A stretch of DNA of 64,000 nt from Panicum virgatum (GCF_016808335.1 NC_053141.1:25534261-25598260), one strand, 5' to 3'. Numbered from the stretch's first letter, positions 34,115-46,823 are shown. Notes: generated by a model not told the origin, from the sequence alone. Numbers and translations are program-made.

Positions 34115-37100
34115 TTAGCTGGGCTGGCTAGCAAAGAGATCTGGATATGTCTTCTTTAGCTCATCTTCTCGCTCCCATGTTGCCTCAGCTTCACTGTGAT
34201 GACTCCACTGAACTCTGCACATCTTGATGCGCTTGTTCCGAGTAACCCTCTCTGATGTCTCCAGAATCTTCACCGGATGCTCGGTATAAGTTAGATCTTC
34301 CTGGACATCCACTCCATCCAGTGGTGCCTGCTCCTCGGGTACTCGCAGACACCTCTTCAGCTGAGATATATGGAAGACATCGTGAACTCCTGAGAGGCTG
34401 AGAGGTAACTCCAGGCGATAAGCAACTTCGCCTTTCCGCTCTAGCACCTTGAATGGCCCCACATACCGAGGTGCTAACTTCCCCTTGACATTGAATCTGT
34501 GGATTCCTCTCATCGGAGACACCTTCAGATACACATAATCACCGACACTGAAGGTCAGATCTCTCCGTTTGCCATCAGCATAGCTCTTCTGTCTGCTCTG
34601 TGCAATCCTCAGATTTTCCCGCACAGCCTGAACCATCTGCTCTGCATCATCTATGATCTCAGGGCCAAAGAGCTGCTTCTCACCAATCTGATCCCAATAG
34701 AGAGGAGTCCTGCACTTTCTGCCATACAATGCCTCGAAGGGGGACTTCTTCAGACTGGCCTGATAGCTGTTGTTATATGAGAACTCAGCATAAGACAGGC
34801 ACTTATCCCAACTAGTACCGTACTGAATGGCACAAGCTCTCAGCATATCCTCCAACACTTGGTTGGTTCTCTCTGTCTGCCCATCTGTCTGAGGGTGATA
34901 AGCCGTACTGAAACGCAGCTTCGTATCCAACGAATCATGGAGCTGCTCCCAGAACCGAGAAGTGAACTGAGACCCTCTGTCAGATATGATCTTCTTGGGC
35001 ACACCATGTAAGCAGACAATCCGAGAGATGTACAACTCTGCCAGTCTAGCTCCGGAGTAAGTAGTGTTCACTGGAATGAAGTGAGCAACCTTCGTCAATC
35101 GATCCACTACTACCCATATAGAGTTGTACCCTTTCTGAGTACGAGGCAACCCAACAATGAAGTCCATAGTGATTTCCACCCATTTCCACTCTAGAATCTT
35201 CAAGGGCTGTAACAGACCTGCTGGCCTTTGATGCTCAGCCTTGACACGCTGACAGGTGTCACAAATAGCAACGTACTCTGCCACTGAACGCTTCATCCCA
35301 TACCACCAGAAACGTTCCTTCAGATCATAATACATCTTCGTGCTGCCCGGATGAATAGAGTATGCTGTATCATGGGCCTTACTCAGAATCAACTTCCGGA
35401 GATCCTTCACATCTGGCACACAGATCCGGTTCTTGTACCACAAGGTACCCTGATCATCCTCTCTGAAATGTGGAGCCTTGCCCTTCTTGAGCAACTCACG
35501 GATCTCCTGCAGCTTCTCATCTTCTTTCTGATGCTGCCTGATCTCTGCCTCTAGAGTCGGTACTGCCTCAAACGCTGCACTGGAAGTATGATGCAAGAAG
35601 CCCAGACTCAACTGCTCAAACTCCTCGCACAACTCTGGAGGCATCTGGAAAGCCACGGCCATGTTGACATAACTTCTTCTGCTCAGAGCATCTGCTACAA
35701 CATTGGCCTTGCCTGGATGATAGTGAATCTCCAGGTCATAGTCCTTGACCAACTCTAGCCATCTCCTCTGCCGCATGTTCAGCTCATTCTGCGTGAAAAT
35801 GTACTTGAGGCTCTTGTGATCAGTGTAGATATCACACCGCTGTCCATACAAGTAATGCCTCCAAATCTTCAGAGCATGCACAACTGCGGCTAACTCAAGA
35901 TCATGAGTGGGATAGTTCAGCTCATGCTGACGTAACTGTCGTGAAGCATAAGCTATCACTCTGCCCTCCTGCATCAGAACACACCCAAGACCATCCTTCG
36001 AAGCATCACAATATACCGTGAACCTCTTGGTCTGGTCTGGCAGAGTCAGGACTGGCGCCGTAGTCAACCTTTTCTTCAGCTCATCGAAGGCCATCTGACG
36101 CTCATCAGTCCATACGAAAGCCACATTCTTCTCCAGCAAAGAAGTCAAAGGCTTCGCGATCTTGGAGAAATTCTCAATGAACCTCCGATAATATCCAGCT
36201 AAGCCCAAGAAAGACCTGACTTCCTTTACTATCTGCGGTGTCTCCCACTCTAGCACATCCTTCACCTTGCTCGGATCAACAGCAATGCTTCCCTGAGAGA
36301 TAACATGACCGAGGAATGGAACCTCGTCAATCCAGAACTCGCACTTGCTGAACTTGGCATACAACTGATGCTCTCTCAATCTCTGCAATACGAGTCTCAG
36401 ATGCTCCTCATGCTCTTCTTCTGTCTTGGAGAACATCAGAATATCATCAATGAAGATCACCACGAAGACATCCAGATAGTCCATGAAAACCATGTTCATC
36501 AGATGCATGAAGAAAGCCGGGGCATTAGTCAAGCCGAAGGACATGACTGTATACTCATATAGCCCGTACTTGCAGGTGAATGCCGTCTTCGGAATATCCC
36601 CAGGACCGATCCTCAGCTGAAAATAACCCGAACGAAGATCAATCTTCGAGAATATACGAGCACCTCGAAGCAAATCAAAGAGATCCTCAATACGGGGCAG
36701 TGGATGCTTGTTCTTGATAGTGACTGCATTCAGCTCCCGATAATCCACACACATCCTCTTCGAGCCATCCTTCTTATCTACCAGCAACAATGGAAAAGCC
36801 CAAGGAGAGAAGCTGCGACGGATATAGCCCTTGGCTAGCAACTCATCAATAGTTTTCTTGACTTCTTCATGCTCTATAGGTGCCATACGGTAGGGCCGCT
36901 TTGCAATAGGAGCTGTGCCAGGCAAGAGATCAATACAAAACTCAATGGCGTGTTCAGGCGGCATACCTGGCAGATCATCCGGAAAGACATCCGGGAATTC
37001 AGACACCACGCGAATACCATCCATGGGTCTAGCCTTCATCTGATGAAGAAATCCAGAAGGCTCCACTGCACTGATAAAAACCTCTTGGCCACTAGAAGCT

Positions 37101-38685
37101 GATAGCAAGACTGTCCTCTGAGCACAATCTATCCGGACTCCCCACTTGGCCAGAGTCTCCATTCCCAGAATAACATCAATGCCCTTGGTGGCTAGCACCA
37201 TCAGATCAGTACAGAACTATACTCCCCTCAAGGGAACACTGACTCTCGTGCAGTAAGTGTGAGACCTCAACTGTCCTCCCGGTGAAGATACTAACAGGCA
37301 CCTCTTTAATGTGCTAGTATGAATACCATGATGCTCGACAAAAGACTGAGTAATGAAGGAATACGTAGCACCAGTATCGAAAAGCACTGTAGCTGGATAT
37401 GAATTAACCATGAACGTACCAATAACCACGTTGGGAGCCTTGGCCGCTGACTCGGCTGTCACGTGGTTCACTCTACCCTGAAGTGGCGCCCTGGGCTGAG
37501 CTGGGTGCCCCTGCTGTCCCGCCTGCGCCTTCCGGGGGCAAGCGTTGGCGTGGTGCCCCAGCTGGCCGCAGTGAAAGCAGACGCGAGGGGGTCCCTGAGC
37601 CTGCTGTCCGGTAGGAGCTGCCGGACGTGGAGCCTGCGGTGCCGGTGGAGCAGCACGAGCCGGAGGTGCCGGTAACCTCTGGCCCTGCCTCACCTGCTGC
37701 TGCTGTCGAGGCGGGTACTGCTGCGGTGGCCTCTGCTGGTACTGCTGAGGAGGCCAGTACTGAGGCTGCTGGTACTGCTGAGGCTGCTGGAGGCGAGGAC
37801 GAGTGTTGCTGCCGGAAGCAACGGGGACAATCTTCCTCTTCTTGTCCTCCATCTCCAAGTGCTTGCGCTCAGTGTTGAGCGTGCTGTCAACCAGATGGTT
37901 GAAGTCGTCGAAGCGGAGGTTGAGCAGCGCGTACTGGAGGTAGTCCTCAAGGCCCTCCATGAAGTGCTCCTGCTTCTTGCGGTCATCCGCAACATCGGCA
38001 GGGGCGTAGCGAGCAAGCTGCAGAAAGCGATCACGATACTCCGTGACCGACATAGTCCCCTGAAGTGACAAAGACAGATAGACATCGAAAGATTAACTCA
38101 AGGTTCATAAGGATAGAACAAGGGGCATTAGCTCAAAAGAAACCGCTGAATGATTATATTTAAGATTACCTGCTTCAGTGTAAGGAACTCCTTCTACTTC
38201 ATCTTCATAACGCCCGCGGGGACGTTGTGGCTGCGGAAATGCTCCCTGAACTGGAGCCAAGTGAGAGCCTCGCGGTCCTGAACTGGGTGGGACTCCCACC
38301 AGTCCAAAGCTGCCCCTCGCAGTTGTCCTGCTGCATACAAGACGCGCTCACGATCATCGCACTGGGCGATGTCCAGCTAACGCTCTACTGCACGGAGCCA
38401 GTCGTCAGCCTGAAGAGGGTCGGACGTGTGAGAAAACGTCAGCGGGTGACCCCTCAGGAACTCAGCACGCCTGTCACGAGGCTGCGGCGGTGGAGGAGGC
38501 GGAGGCTGAGTGTGAGCCTGCTGAAGAGCCTGAACCGTGTTGTTCAGGGTAGCCATCATCTGCATCTGGAGCTGGAAGTACTGCTCCGGAGTCAAAGGTG
38601 GCGGCATTGGGATCCCGGTCCCCTGGGTGTTCTGACCCTGGTTGTTCTGCCCCTGCTGGTCAAAACCACGCATGGTGTTCACCAT
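34115..38685 (-). pseudogene. Gag-Pol of chromovirus B, with three in-frame stops
   Basis: Exon 1 is 38685-38170 (starts MVNTMRGFDQQGQ) and exon 2 is 38059-34115. Protease (DTGATYS), RT (VDYRELN, FIDD), RNase H, integrase and chromodomain are all readable and closely match A. In-frame TAG codons occur at about 38377 (A has Gln), near 38194 (A has Gln) and at 37217-37219. No frameshift is seen in the 1028-codon pol stretch. The gene is inactive but only lightly damaged. Confidence 0.92.
38060..38169 (-). other. Putative gag intron of chromovirus B (110 bp)
   Basis: On the minus strand it starts CAG/GTAATC and ends CACTTCAG/GGG, at the same codon junction as in A. Confidence 0.8.
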
Positions 38686-39242
38686 CTGATTTTGGACAAA
38701 AGATTTCACGAGTAAGGATATTGCAGGAATAAATTCAGATGGATATGATAACTCTTTGCGGAAAAAGACTCAACCATGATAAAGTAGACAGGATAGAGTG
38801 GACTGTTTTACCCCCAACGATCTAACTCATTTTATTAATTAATTAACTTTAGCATGAGAGTAATTTTCTCTAAACAAATTTAAAATACTAAGTTATGCAA
38901 TCATTCAAAAATCCAAATCAAACATGTAGCATAATAACAAGCAGACAATTTTCACAACTTAGCCGAGTTTAACATACAACTCGACTAACACAACGCGTCG
39001 CAGAACGTGCTATCATATTATTATGAAAGGGTCACCTAGCTAGTACTCATGGTGGTCAGATGACTGATTCGGGCCAAAATCTACGAAAACTATTCTTCAG
39101 AGAGAGAAATCAAGGCAAGACGGGTAAAAGTCATAGAATTCATGGGGTATAATAGTAAAATAGTTTCAGCAGGCAAGGATTGGAGAGAAGAAGTCCTAAA
39201 ACTCGACCAGTTCTATCTAGGCTTTGTCCTACAGTCGATATG
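38686..39242 (-). other. Untranslated leader of chromovirus B
   Basis: Homologous to 6888-7443 of A. Nothing else is seen in it. Confidence 0.6.
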
Positions 39243-39254
39243 GCTTTGATACCA
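39243..39254 (-). other. Primer binding site of chromovirus B, one mismatch
   Basis: TGGTATCAAAGC on the minus strand. A has TGGTATCAGAGC, so one base has changed. Confidence 0.85.
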
Positions 39255-41905
39255 CTCTGTAACACCCGGTTTATAAAAGAACATAAACCGAGCAATCATA
39301 TACGTGCCAGGATCAAGTCACACGTATTTACACAGAATGAACAGTATATCATAGCACATATCACATAAAAAGACATAATAAAGCGAATACGAATGTTATT
39401 TATTACATTAATGACAAAAATGTCTGATACGGCGGAAGCGAAGTACAAATACAATAAAGACTCTCCGAAGCTGAAGCAGGGCGCCACAGGGACGTCGACT
39501 GGGAGACGAACACCTAGAAGTCCTCGTAGTCCTGGTAGCGCTGAGCGAACTCCCTCGTGTCGGCAGGAACTGAGCAGCAGTAGCGTAGCCAAGAGGAAAA
39601 AGTAGAGAAGAGGCAAGAGTGAGTACACAACTTGTACTCAACAAGTATAACACAAACTATGAGGCTCTAAGGTTGGCTGACTCAACTGCCTTAGCTTTTA
39701 AGTCTTAGCAAGATTTTATTAAAGCTATTTACTACGAGTTGATGAATTACCATTAACCCAGTTACATAGTAATTAATCAGAATTAAACATGTTACTACTG
39801 AGAACCAAACCAAAACCAAGCCACCAAGGTAACCCCGAGAGGCACCTCCCTCGTCGGAAGGAGATAACCCCACTAATCAAAAGGAGGATCTAGGCCGCTC
39901 ATAACCGTGAGCACGGCTAGTATACCAGTTTTACACTCTGCAGAGGTTGCACATCTTTACCCACAAGTCGTGAGCTACGCTAGAGGTTCATCACACTTCC
40001 TTAGGTGAGATGACTAGCGACTCACTACAAGGCCATTACAAAGAATCTCATTGGTAAGGCGTAACCGCGAGAGTTAGGTCAGCGACGATGGGGCCCACCT
40101 CACGGGGGTACAAGCACAGGTACGCAAACCAAGCACAGACCAGCCGGAGGAGCAGGGACCATTGAAGCTTACTACTCTTGCCCCGCAGGTAAGTTACTCC
40201 AAACCAAAAAGACCTAATTAGAAAGCCAAGTCTATCCCATTCTAGCCTTGTGGTAGCGCTGTTGTCCCAGGTTGTCACTCTATGAACTGGTCCTTATGGA
40301 GAGTGGCCAACCAAGCACTAAGCACCGTGCTGGCCCCCTAAACCATGTTTCTACAAAAACCATCTTTTAACGAGACGTGAGCCACTCATCCACACAGAGG
40401 GCCACTCTCAGAATTAAGTTCAAGTAAACCATTAATCAAATTAATTAAAAAGGACCAGAGTGTGTTATAGCGCAGCAACCTAGCACAACTAACCAAAATG
40501 CAACCCAAAGGTATATATAAAGGATATAAAGTGGCTAGGAAAGTCCTTATAGGCATACAGTATTAAAATGCAGTATGAAAATGTATTTAAAAGTGATAGG
40601 TTGTTCATGTTATACTTGCCTTCCTCGTACTGCTCCTGCTGCTGCTCAAAGTGCTCGGAAGACGGCTGCTCCGGGTACTGGTACTGGGCTCCTCCGGTAA
40701 CTCAGCGTCTACTCACGAACACATGGCCAAAACAAGGCACAACAATAAGCATACAAGCAAACACTAACAAAAACTAAGAAACAGTACATCAATACATAAA
40801 AACAGCACACTAAACTAGTCTAAAACTATTCTACGCATTACAACGATCGCGTGGATATAAAGAACGCCTAAAACGGAGCTAAAACGCATATTCTAGGCTA
40901 AAAACAAGTTTCAGGGACTAATCTGCAAGAAAACTAAGGTTCCAGGGGGTTTTCTGCAAAAACCGAGGACTAAAATGTAGTTAAACCTTAGATCTAAGGG
41001 CTAGCGTGTAAAACTGCCAAGGATGGACTGCGGGTTCTAACAGGGAAAAGCTCATGGTTCTATTCGTTAAAAACCGGACCTATCTGGAAATATTTTTGAA
41101 CGTGACTGGACGGCGGGTTGAATACTCAGAACCCGGGGGGGTCTTTAGCAAAAGAGCCAGGCGCTGACCGGTATCCGCTGGTTTGACCTGGGCTGGATCT
41201 ATTTTGGGCCTTCCGATGGGGATCGTGCGGCTCAGGGCAGATGGGCGCGTGGGGCGGCGGCGCTGGTCGCCAGGGACAGGGCTCCCGCGGCGGAGCTCGT
41301 CGGGGGCTCGCCGGAGCTCGCTAAACGAGTGCTACAGAGCTCCGTTTGGATCGAAGTTTGGCCGTGGAGCACGAGAAAGGCATGCGCAAACCACCTGGAC
41401 AATCAGGGAAGGGGATTAGGGCTTGGGACGTCGTGCGCGGCGGCGGGGCGTTGCTGGGCCATGGCGAGTCTCGCCGGCGACGGTGTTCTGACATCGGACG
41501 CGGGCTACAGGCCTATCCAACTAGCGTAACAGGTTCAGGGGATATAGCTGATGCTCACCGAGGTGTAGGACGGTCGCGGAAGGCCGAGCAGGGGGGTTGT
41601 CGTCGTAGGCCGTCGGCGGCGCACGGCGGAGCTCGAGAGAGGTGCCGCTGCTGGGCGTCTCTGGCCCTCAGATCCCCTTGGTTCGACTCCTGGGGGTGCT
41701 GCGGAGATGCCACGGGGTCAGGGGGGCTCAGGAGTCGCCGGCGGCGAGAAATCGGGCGGCGGACCACTCACCTGCGGGGATGGCTTCGGGTCGAAATCCC
41801 AGCGCGGCATGGCGCAATCCTCGGAGCTGAGGTCCCAAGGAGGGTCAAGGGGCCTTGGCGAAGCTGCGGCGCGGCTAAAGGTGGTCTGGGGTGCGGCGGG
41901 GCGGC

Positions 41906-44542
41906 TGAAAGGCCCTAGTTTGGTTTTGGTAATTGAGTGACAACTTAGGTGGACTAATAAGTGTTTATGTTGAGATACACAGGAGATTAGTCCACACAAA
42001 GACACTAGTATGAGCGACATATGCCATGGAGGAGAAATGGCTAAGGGTTGATGCTATGCTCATATAGTGTGATCGAGGAACTCATTGCTTATGAGACATG
42101 ACATGGAGTTATGTGACCAAAGTGGAGAAGATCAAGACAAGGCTTGGCTTGATGGACCGGTTGCAATGGAGAAGGGCAAGTCAAGGCTTTGAAGCGAGGG
42201 ACCGCGAGGCGGTTAAGCTTGGGCAAGATTTGGCGCCGATGGACCGAGGCAATGGTGAAGAGCGAGCAAGGTCAAGATCGATGTACCAAAGAGGTCATGT
42301 GATGATATGGAGTGGATCATATCATTTAAGGAAGATCAAGCCAAGTGTTGACTCATGAAGATGATCAAAAGGCTTGATGGAAGTTTGGTGCTTGTGTGGC
42401 ATCAACATTTGGGAAGATGAAATGGAATGCGCAAGGCAAAGGTATGACTTGTAGGGCATTTCATTTCACCGGTCAAAGGTTGTGTAGAGAAGTGCATGAC
42501 CGGATTTAGGATAGATGGCCGTACTATCAAGAGGGGCAAACTTGTTTGCATATCGGTCATCTAGTGCCACTTGAGCGATCTAACATTGCGATGTTGCTAG
42601 GATCGAGTGGCGTGGTGAGATCAAGTGAAAATCCTTTGTAAACATTTGTGAAATGCTAACACACATGCACATGGTGTTGCTCACGTGGTGGTGTTGGCAC
42701 ATTTGCAAAGGAGAAAGAGTTGGAGTTGATGTTGATCAACTTTGGGATGCAACTAAGGTTGAGGGCTGACTGAGTAACGGCGGACAGTCCGCACACGAGG
42801 GGCGGACAGTCCGCGACCGTTCCAGAGAGCTTGCAAAGTCTCTGGTGGGCTCGCGGACGGTCCGGCCCAGGTGGGCGGACGGTCCGCCACTTTGTTTCAA
42901 AGTTGTACCAGAAAGGGTATCTCTCTGGTGGGGTTCAAAGTTGAACGGCGGACAGTCCGCCCATGGGACGAGGACGGTCCGCAGGCTAATCTTAGATTTG
43001 TACCAGAGAGGTTGTTTCTCTGGTTTGGGCTAAAAAGTGAACTGCGGACGGTCCGCCCTTGGGGCGCGGACGGTCCGCAGGCTAATTCGTTTTTTGTCCA
43101 GAGACGTTTTCGTTTCTGGTGGGTTGCACGATGTGAAGGGCGGACGGTCCGTCCCAGGGGTGCGGACGGTCCGCCCCTCAAACTTTAAGTTTGTCTAGAG
43201 ACACTGTCTCTCTGAGTGCTCGGAGTGTCTGAACTGCGGACGGTCCGCCAATAGGACGCGGACAGTCCGCGAAAGCTCTAACGGTCGACTCTGACACATA
43301 ATCATTGCAGATCTAGCCGTTGGGTTTGAATGGCGGACAGTCCGGTTTTTGTGAGGCGGACAGTCCGCGAGAACTCAGTTTTCACGGGAATTGAGTGTAA
43401 CGGCTAGTTTGGGGCCTCCCTCTATAAATAGAGGGTGTGGCCGGCCATTTGAGATGGCTTAGCACCTTGGGGACTTGGTGTCCATGTGTGAGAGTGCTTG
43501 AGAGCCCTCTACTCACTCTAACTTGATAGAAATCATCCGATCGAGTGAGAGAGCGATTCTAGTGCGATTGCTTTGAGAGATTGCATCGAGTGGCACTAGG
43601 TGATCGTGTTGCAAGCCGGTGTGCTTGTTACTCTTGGAGGTTGCCACCTCCTAGACGGCTTGGTGGCAAGAGGCTCCGTTGAAGCCCGCAAGAAGTTTGT
43701 GCGGTGCTCCGGAGAAGAGTTTGTGAGGGGTATTGTGCTCACCCCGCGGGAGCCGCGAAGAGCAACTCTAGTTGAGCGAGACGTGAAGAGCAACAAGTGG
43801 TCCGGCCGGATCATGTGCTAGAGCTCGGTGTGAGCACTCCACGTGGGAGAGTGTGACTTGAGAGTCACCACTAGCAAGAGGATCGGCGGCAACCTTGGAG
43901 CTTGTCTCAACGGGGATTAGCTTGGTGGCAACCAAGTGAACCTCGGGATAAAAATCACCGTGTCAACTTTGTCTACTTTTCTCGGTGGTTTGCATTCTCC
44001 AAATCACAAGCATTGTATTTACATTCTTCTATATCTTGTGCTTGTGTAGTTGCTCTCTAGTGATTAGTTAGCTTGTGTAGCTTGCTAATCAACTTCTTGC
44101 TTGTGTAGCTAGAAGTAGAGATCCTAGTGTAACTAGTTAGCTTGTGTAGCTTAATTAGTTGCTCTTGCTTAGATTGTGTAGCTAAGCAAGTTGAGCACTT
44201 GGATTTGGATTGTGTATCCTTGTCCTTGAGCATCTAGTGAGCTTAGATTTGGCTTTGTGCTTTTGCTCATTAGAATTGTTTAGGAGCTCCCCCGGTTTGT
44301 GAAGTACTAGTGCTTAGGCTTGTGTTACTTGGCATTAGAATTGTTAGGAGAGCTCTTACTAGCTTGGCACTCCATTTGCTTTGTGTAGGATCCTTTTTGG
44401 AGGTGCCTTAGAGTCATAGTTAGAGGGGTGAAGTCTTGGCTAAGCGAATAGTTTCAATTCCGCATAAGTTTCGGTTAGCCGGCGTTATTAGTTTTAGAAA
44501 GGACTATTCACCCCCCCTCTAGTCCGCCATCTCCACCCTACA
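41906..44542 (+). mobile_element. Solo LTR (2637 bp), same family as the oldest layer
   Basis: Starts TGAAAGGCCCTAG, ends CACCCTACA, and is flanked by GCGGC at 41901-41905 and 44543-44547. It has no coding region. A TATA box (TATAAATA) is at 43433-43440. Solo LTRs arise by recombination between the two LTRs of one element. Its start resembles that of the oldest LTR read from 46823 on the minus strand. Confidence 0.9.
42780..43368. repeat. Palindrome-pair array: GCGGACNGTCCGC, 7 pairs
   Basis: Pairs start at 42780/42802, 42853/42875, 42948/42970, 43044/43066, 43140/43162, 43236/43258 and 43333/43356. Within a pair the distance is 22 bp (once 23). Pair to pair it is 73, 95, 96, 96, 96 and 97 bp. 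The array ends about 65 bp before the TATA box. Confidence 0.95.
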
Positions 44543-45280
44543 GCGGCGTGGCCGCGGCGGCGCAAAGGATTTAGCGCGGCGGAGCAGGTGGTGGCGGCGG
44601 GCTAGGGTTAGGGATGGCGGCGTTGGGGGAGATGGGATGTAGGGGGGTCGCGGGGCGCTACTTATAGGGCGGCGGGGAACCTAGGCATGCGTGCCCAGGG
44701 AAACCGCCGCGATATTCCCGGCGAACTCAACGCGGGCGGGCGCTGCGGGAGGAAGGGGGCGGCTCTGACGCGCGGGCCCGGCCTGTCAGCGAAAGGGGGG
44801 ACGAGCGCTCTGCGGGCGCGAGGCGAGCGGGCGGAGGCAGGCCGCGGCGTGGGCCGTGCGGAGCTGGGCCAAGCGGGAGAGGAGGGGAGGTGAACTGGGC
44901 TGAGCGGGAGAGGAGGGGAGCTAAGCGGGATGGGCCGGTTTGCTGGGGAGGGGGCCGTCCTGCGGGCTGAGGTAAGGGCTGGGCCGAGTTTGATTGGTTT
45001 TGGGTTTTTGGATTTCTATTTCCCTTTCCTTTTCCAAAACTAAACAAAATCTATTTGAATTCAAACAAAGTTCAAATTCAACAACCTTAGACACACAAGC
45101 AGAAATAAATGCTTCAGCATGAATGCAACATTAAAAGTAGACCTATGACAAAATTTTAATTACTTGAGAACCAAAATTAGATTTAATGTCATCTAAGCAC
45201 AATAAACCATAGAAAATTTAAATAAAGCCAATTAAATTTGTTAATAAATGCTGAAATTTAAATTAGGGTGTTACATAAAT

Positions 45281-46477
45281 GCGGAAACGTAATATGGTAA
45301 GTAAAGAGGTAAGTGAGAGAATATGCAAACTCCCGTGAAGACACCAAGACACACGATTTAACGTGGTTCGGTTAGGACACCAAGTCCCTCCCTACGTCCA
45401 CAGCCACTTGTCCAACAAGAACAAGTGTGATGCCGAGTCTCTTCGCTTGATCACCGTCTTGCGTTCGCCACCAAGGCTTCCGGCAAGCAAAGGGTAAGTG
45501 GCCCCAAGTCACCAAGACAAGGCCACCGCCACCGTCTCTCTCGAAGCGTCACCAACGACACCGTCTTCACTATCGGAGCTTCTCACCAAGAGGGGTCTCC
45601 TTCCCCGCACAAAGTGTCGTTGCCTCTCCACACCAAGTCGAAGGGTCACACGACGAGTACACAAGATGCTTGCCACATCAAGGCTTTTACTCAAGCTAGT
45701 TCTCTCAAGAACTAAGCCTAATCAAGCACTAAGCACTCTCACAAGTGTGCTTAAGACTATATGATATACAATAAAGCTCTAAGGTGGTTGGAGATGATCT
45801 TCAACTCTTTTATGCTTCCTTAGTCTCCAACCCTCACAAATGAGGCGTGGGGTGACATATATATAGCCCAACCCCTCAAACTAGCCGTTGGGAAAAGGCT
45901 GACGAAATTCCTTCTCGCCGGTTGATCCGACGCTCAGTTTTTGTCATCACCGGTTCAATCGGTGAATGCTTTTTCCCAGTAACTAGCCGTTACTGCTCTA
46001 ACGGCTACTTGATCAATTGCACTGACGCTCTTGAAAAGCACCGTCGGTTTAACCGGTGTATGTAAGCTCAGAAACCCCCAAAAACAGAGTCTCTGGACAA
46101 CTGCACCGACGCTTGTCTTCAGACATCGTCGGTTCAACCGACGCCAAACCCTAGCCTCAGCTTCTGGGTCCATTGCAACGACATCATCATTTTTACCATC
46201 GTCGGTTCATCCGGTGCACTCTTCTGACTGAGTCTTCTGTGAGCTCATTGCACCGGTGTATGTAATTTGCCTCACGTCGGTTTAACCGGTGAGTGCAAAT
46301 TACCTCTGTCTTGGTCCTTTTGACCTGATTTCTTCGGGGTTTTATATCTTTTCATCCCTTGGACCTATAAGCCTGATAATGATCATCTTAACACATATAT
46401 TAGTCCAAGTGTTGTGTGTGTCATCAATCGCCAAAATATTATATTGAAATATGGCATGAGAGACCATTTTCGCTACA
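45281..46477 (-). repeat. 5' LTR of the copia element, second piece
   Basis: Resumes the LTR text (GCGGAAACGTAATATGG) after chromovirus B and ends CGCTACA at 46477, followed by TSD ACGTT (46478-46482). The preceding TAAAT (45276-45280) is the TSD of chromovirus B. Confidence 0.92.
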
Positions 46478-46482
46478 ACGTT

Positions 46483-46823
46483 GTTAGCCCTAATGCAAGC
46501 AACTTATGTTTGAGAAAAATGGTAATATTAAACAATCAAGCAAGGGCACAACGACCCCTCTTGATAGTACAGCTATTTATCCAATTAATTCGGTCATATA
46601 TCATCTTCTAATCACCTCATGACCCGCAAAATACAAAAACCCTATCATATACCTTTGCCTTGAGCTTCTCCTTTGAATCGTTATTTCCATATCTTTTCAT
46701 GGCATCAACTCATGCACACATTCTCATGGACCAACCTTATATGCAAATTCTCTCAAAGAATTGTTAGTCCATAAATGTTGTCATTAATTACCAAAACACG
46801 AATTAGGGGCCTACATGCTTTCA
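46483..46823 (-). repeat. Oldest-layer LTR, right piece with its terminus
   Basis: On the minus strand it starts TGAAAGCATGTAGG and continues TTTTGGTAATTAATGACAAC, resembling the start of the solo LTR (TTTTGGTAATTGAGTGACAAC). No polypurine tract lies at 46824 onward, so this is a 5' or solo LTR edge against host DNA. Confidence 0.75.

Larger units (their letters stand above)
30724..45275 (-). mobile_element. Chromovirus B: older full-length Tekay-type element carrying a nested solo LTR
   Basis: TGTAACACCC...GGGTGTTACA ends are flanked by TAAAT (30719-30723 and 45276-45280). LTRs are 30724-34078 and 39258-45275. The internal region encodes the same gag-pol as chromovirus A but with in-frame stops. 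The two LTRs differ at many positions, and the right one is split by an insertion (41906-44542), so B is clearly older than A. It lies within the 5' LTR of the copia element. Confidence 0.95.
39258..45275 (-). repeat. 5' LTR of chromovirus B, split by a solo LTR
   Basis: Pieces 39258-41905 and 44543-45275 together match 30724-34078. Segment a (near 40625-40715) has lost one C of a run, shifting its frame. Segment b is near 39520-39575. A 20-odd-base extra stretch (AAAGGATTTAGCGC...) lies near 44562. Confidence 0.92.
25738..46477 (-). mobile_element. Gag-only (non-autonomous) copia-type LTR element, interrupted by chromovirus B
   Basis: LTR at 25738-27172, primer binding site at 30471-30482, and second LTR at 30485-30723 plus 45281-46477. 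TSD ACGTT is present at 25733-25737 and 46478-46482. The internal part is only about 3.3 kb and holds a gag gene of SIRE/Maximus type, with no protease, integrase or RT. It would need proteins from a full-length relative to move. The 5' LTR (right) was later split by chromovirus B. Confidence 0.9.
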
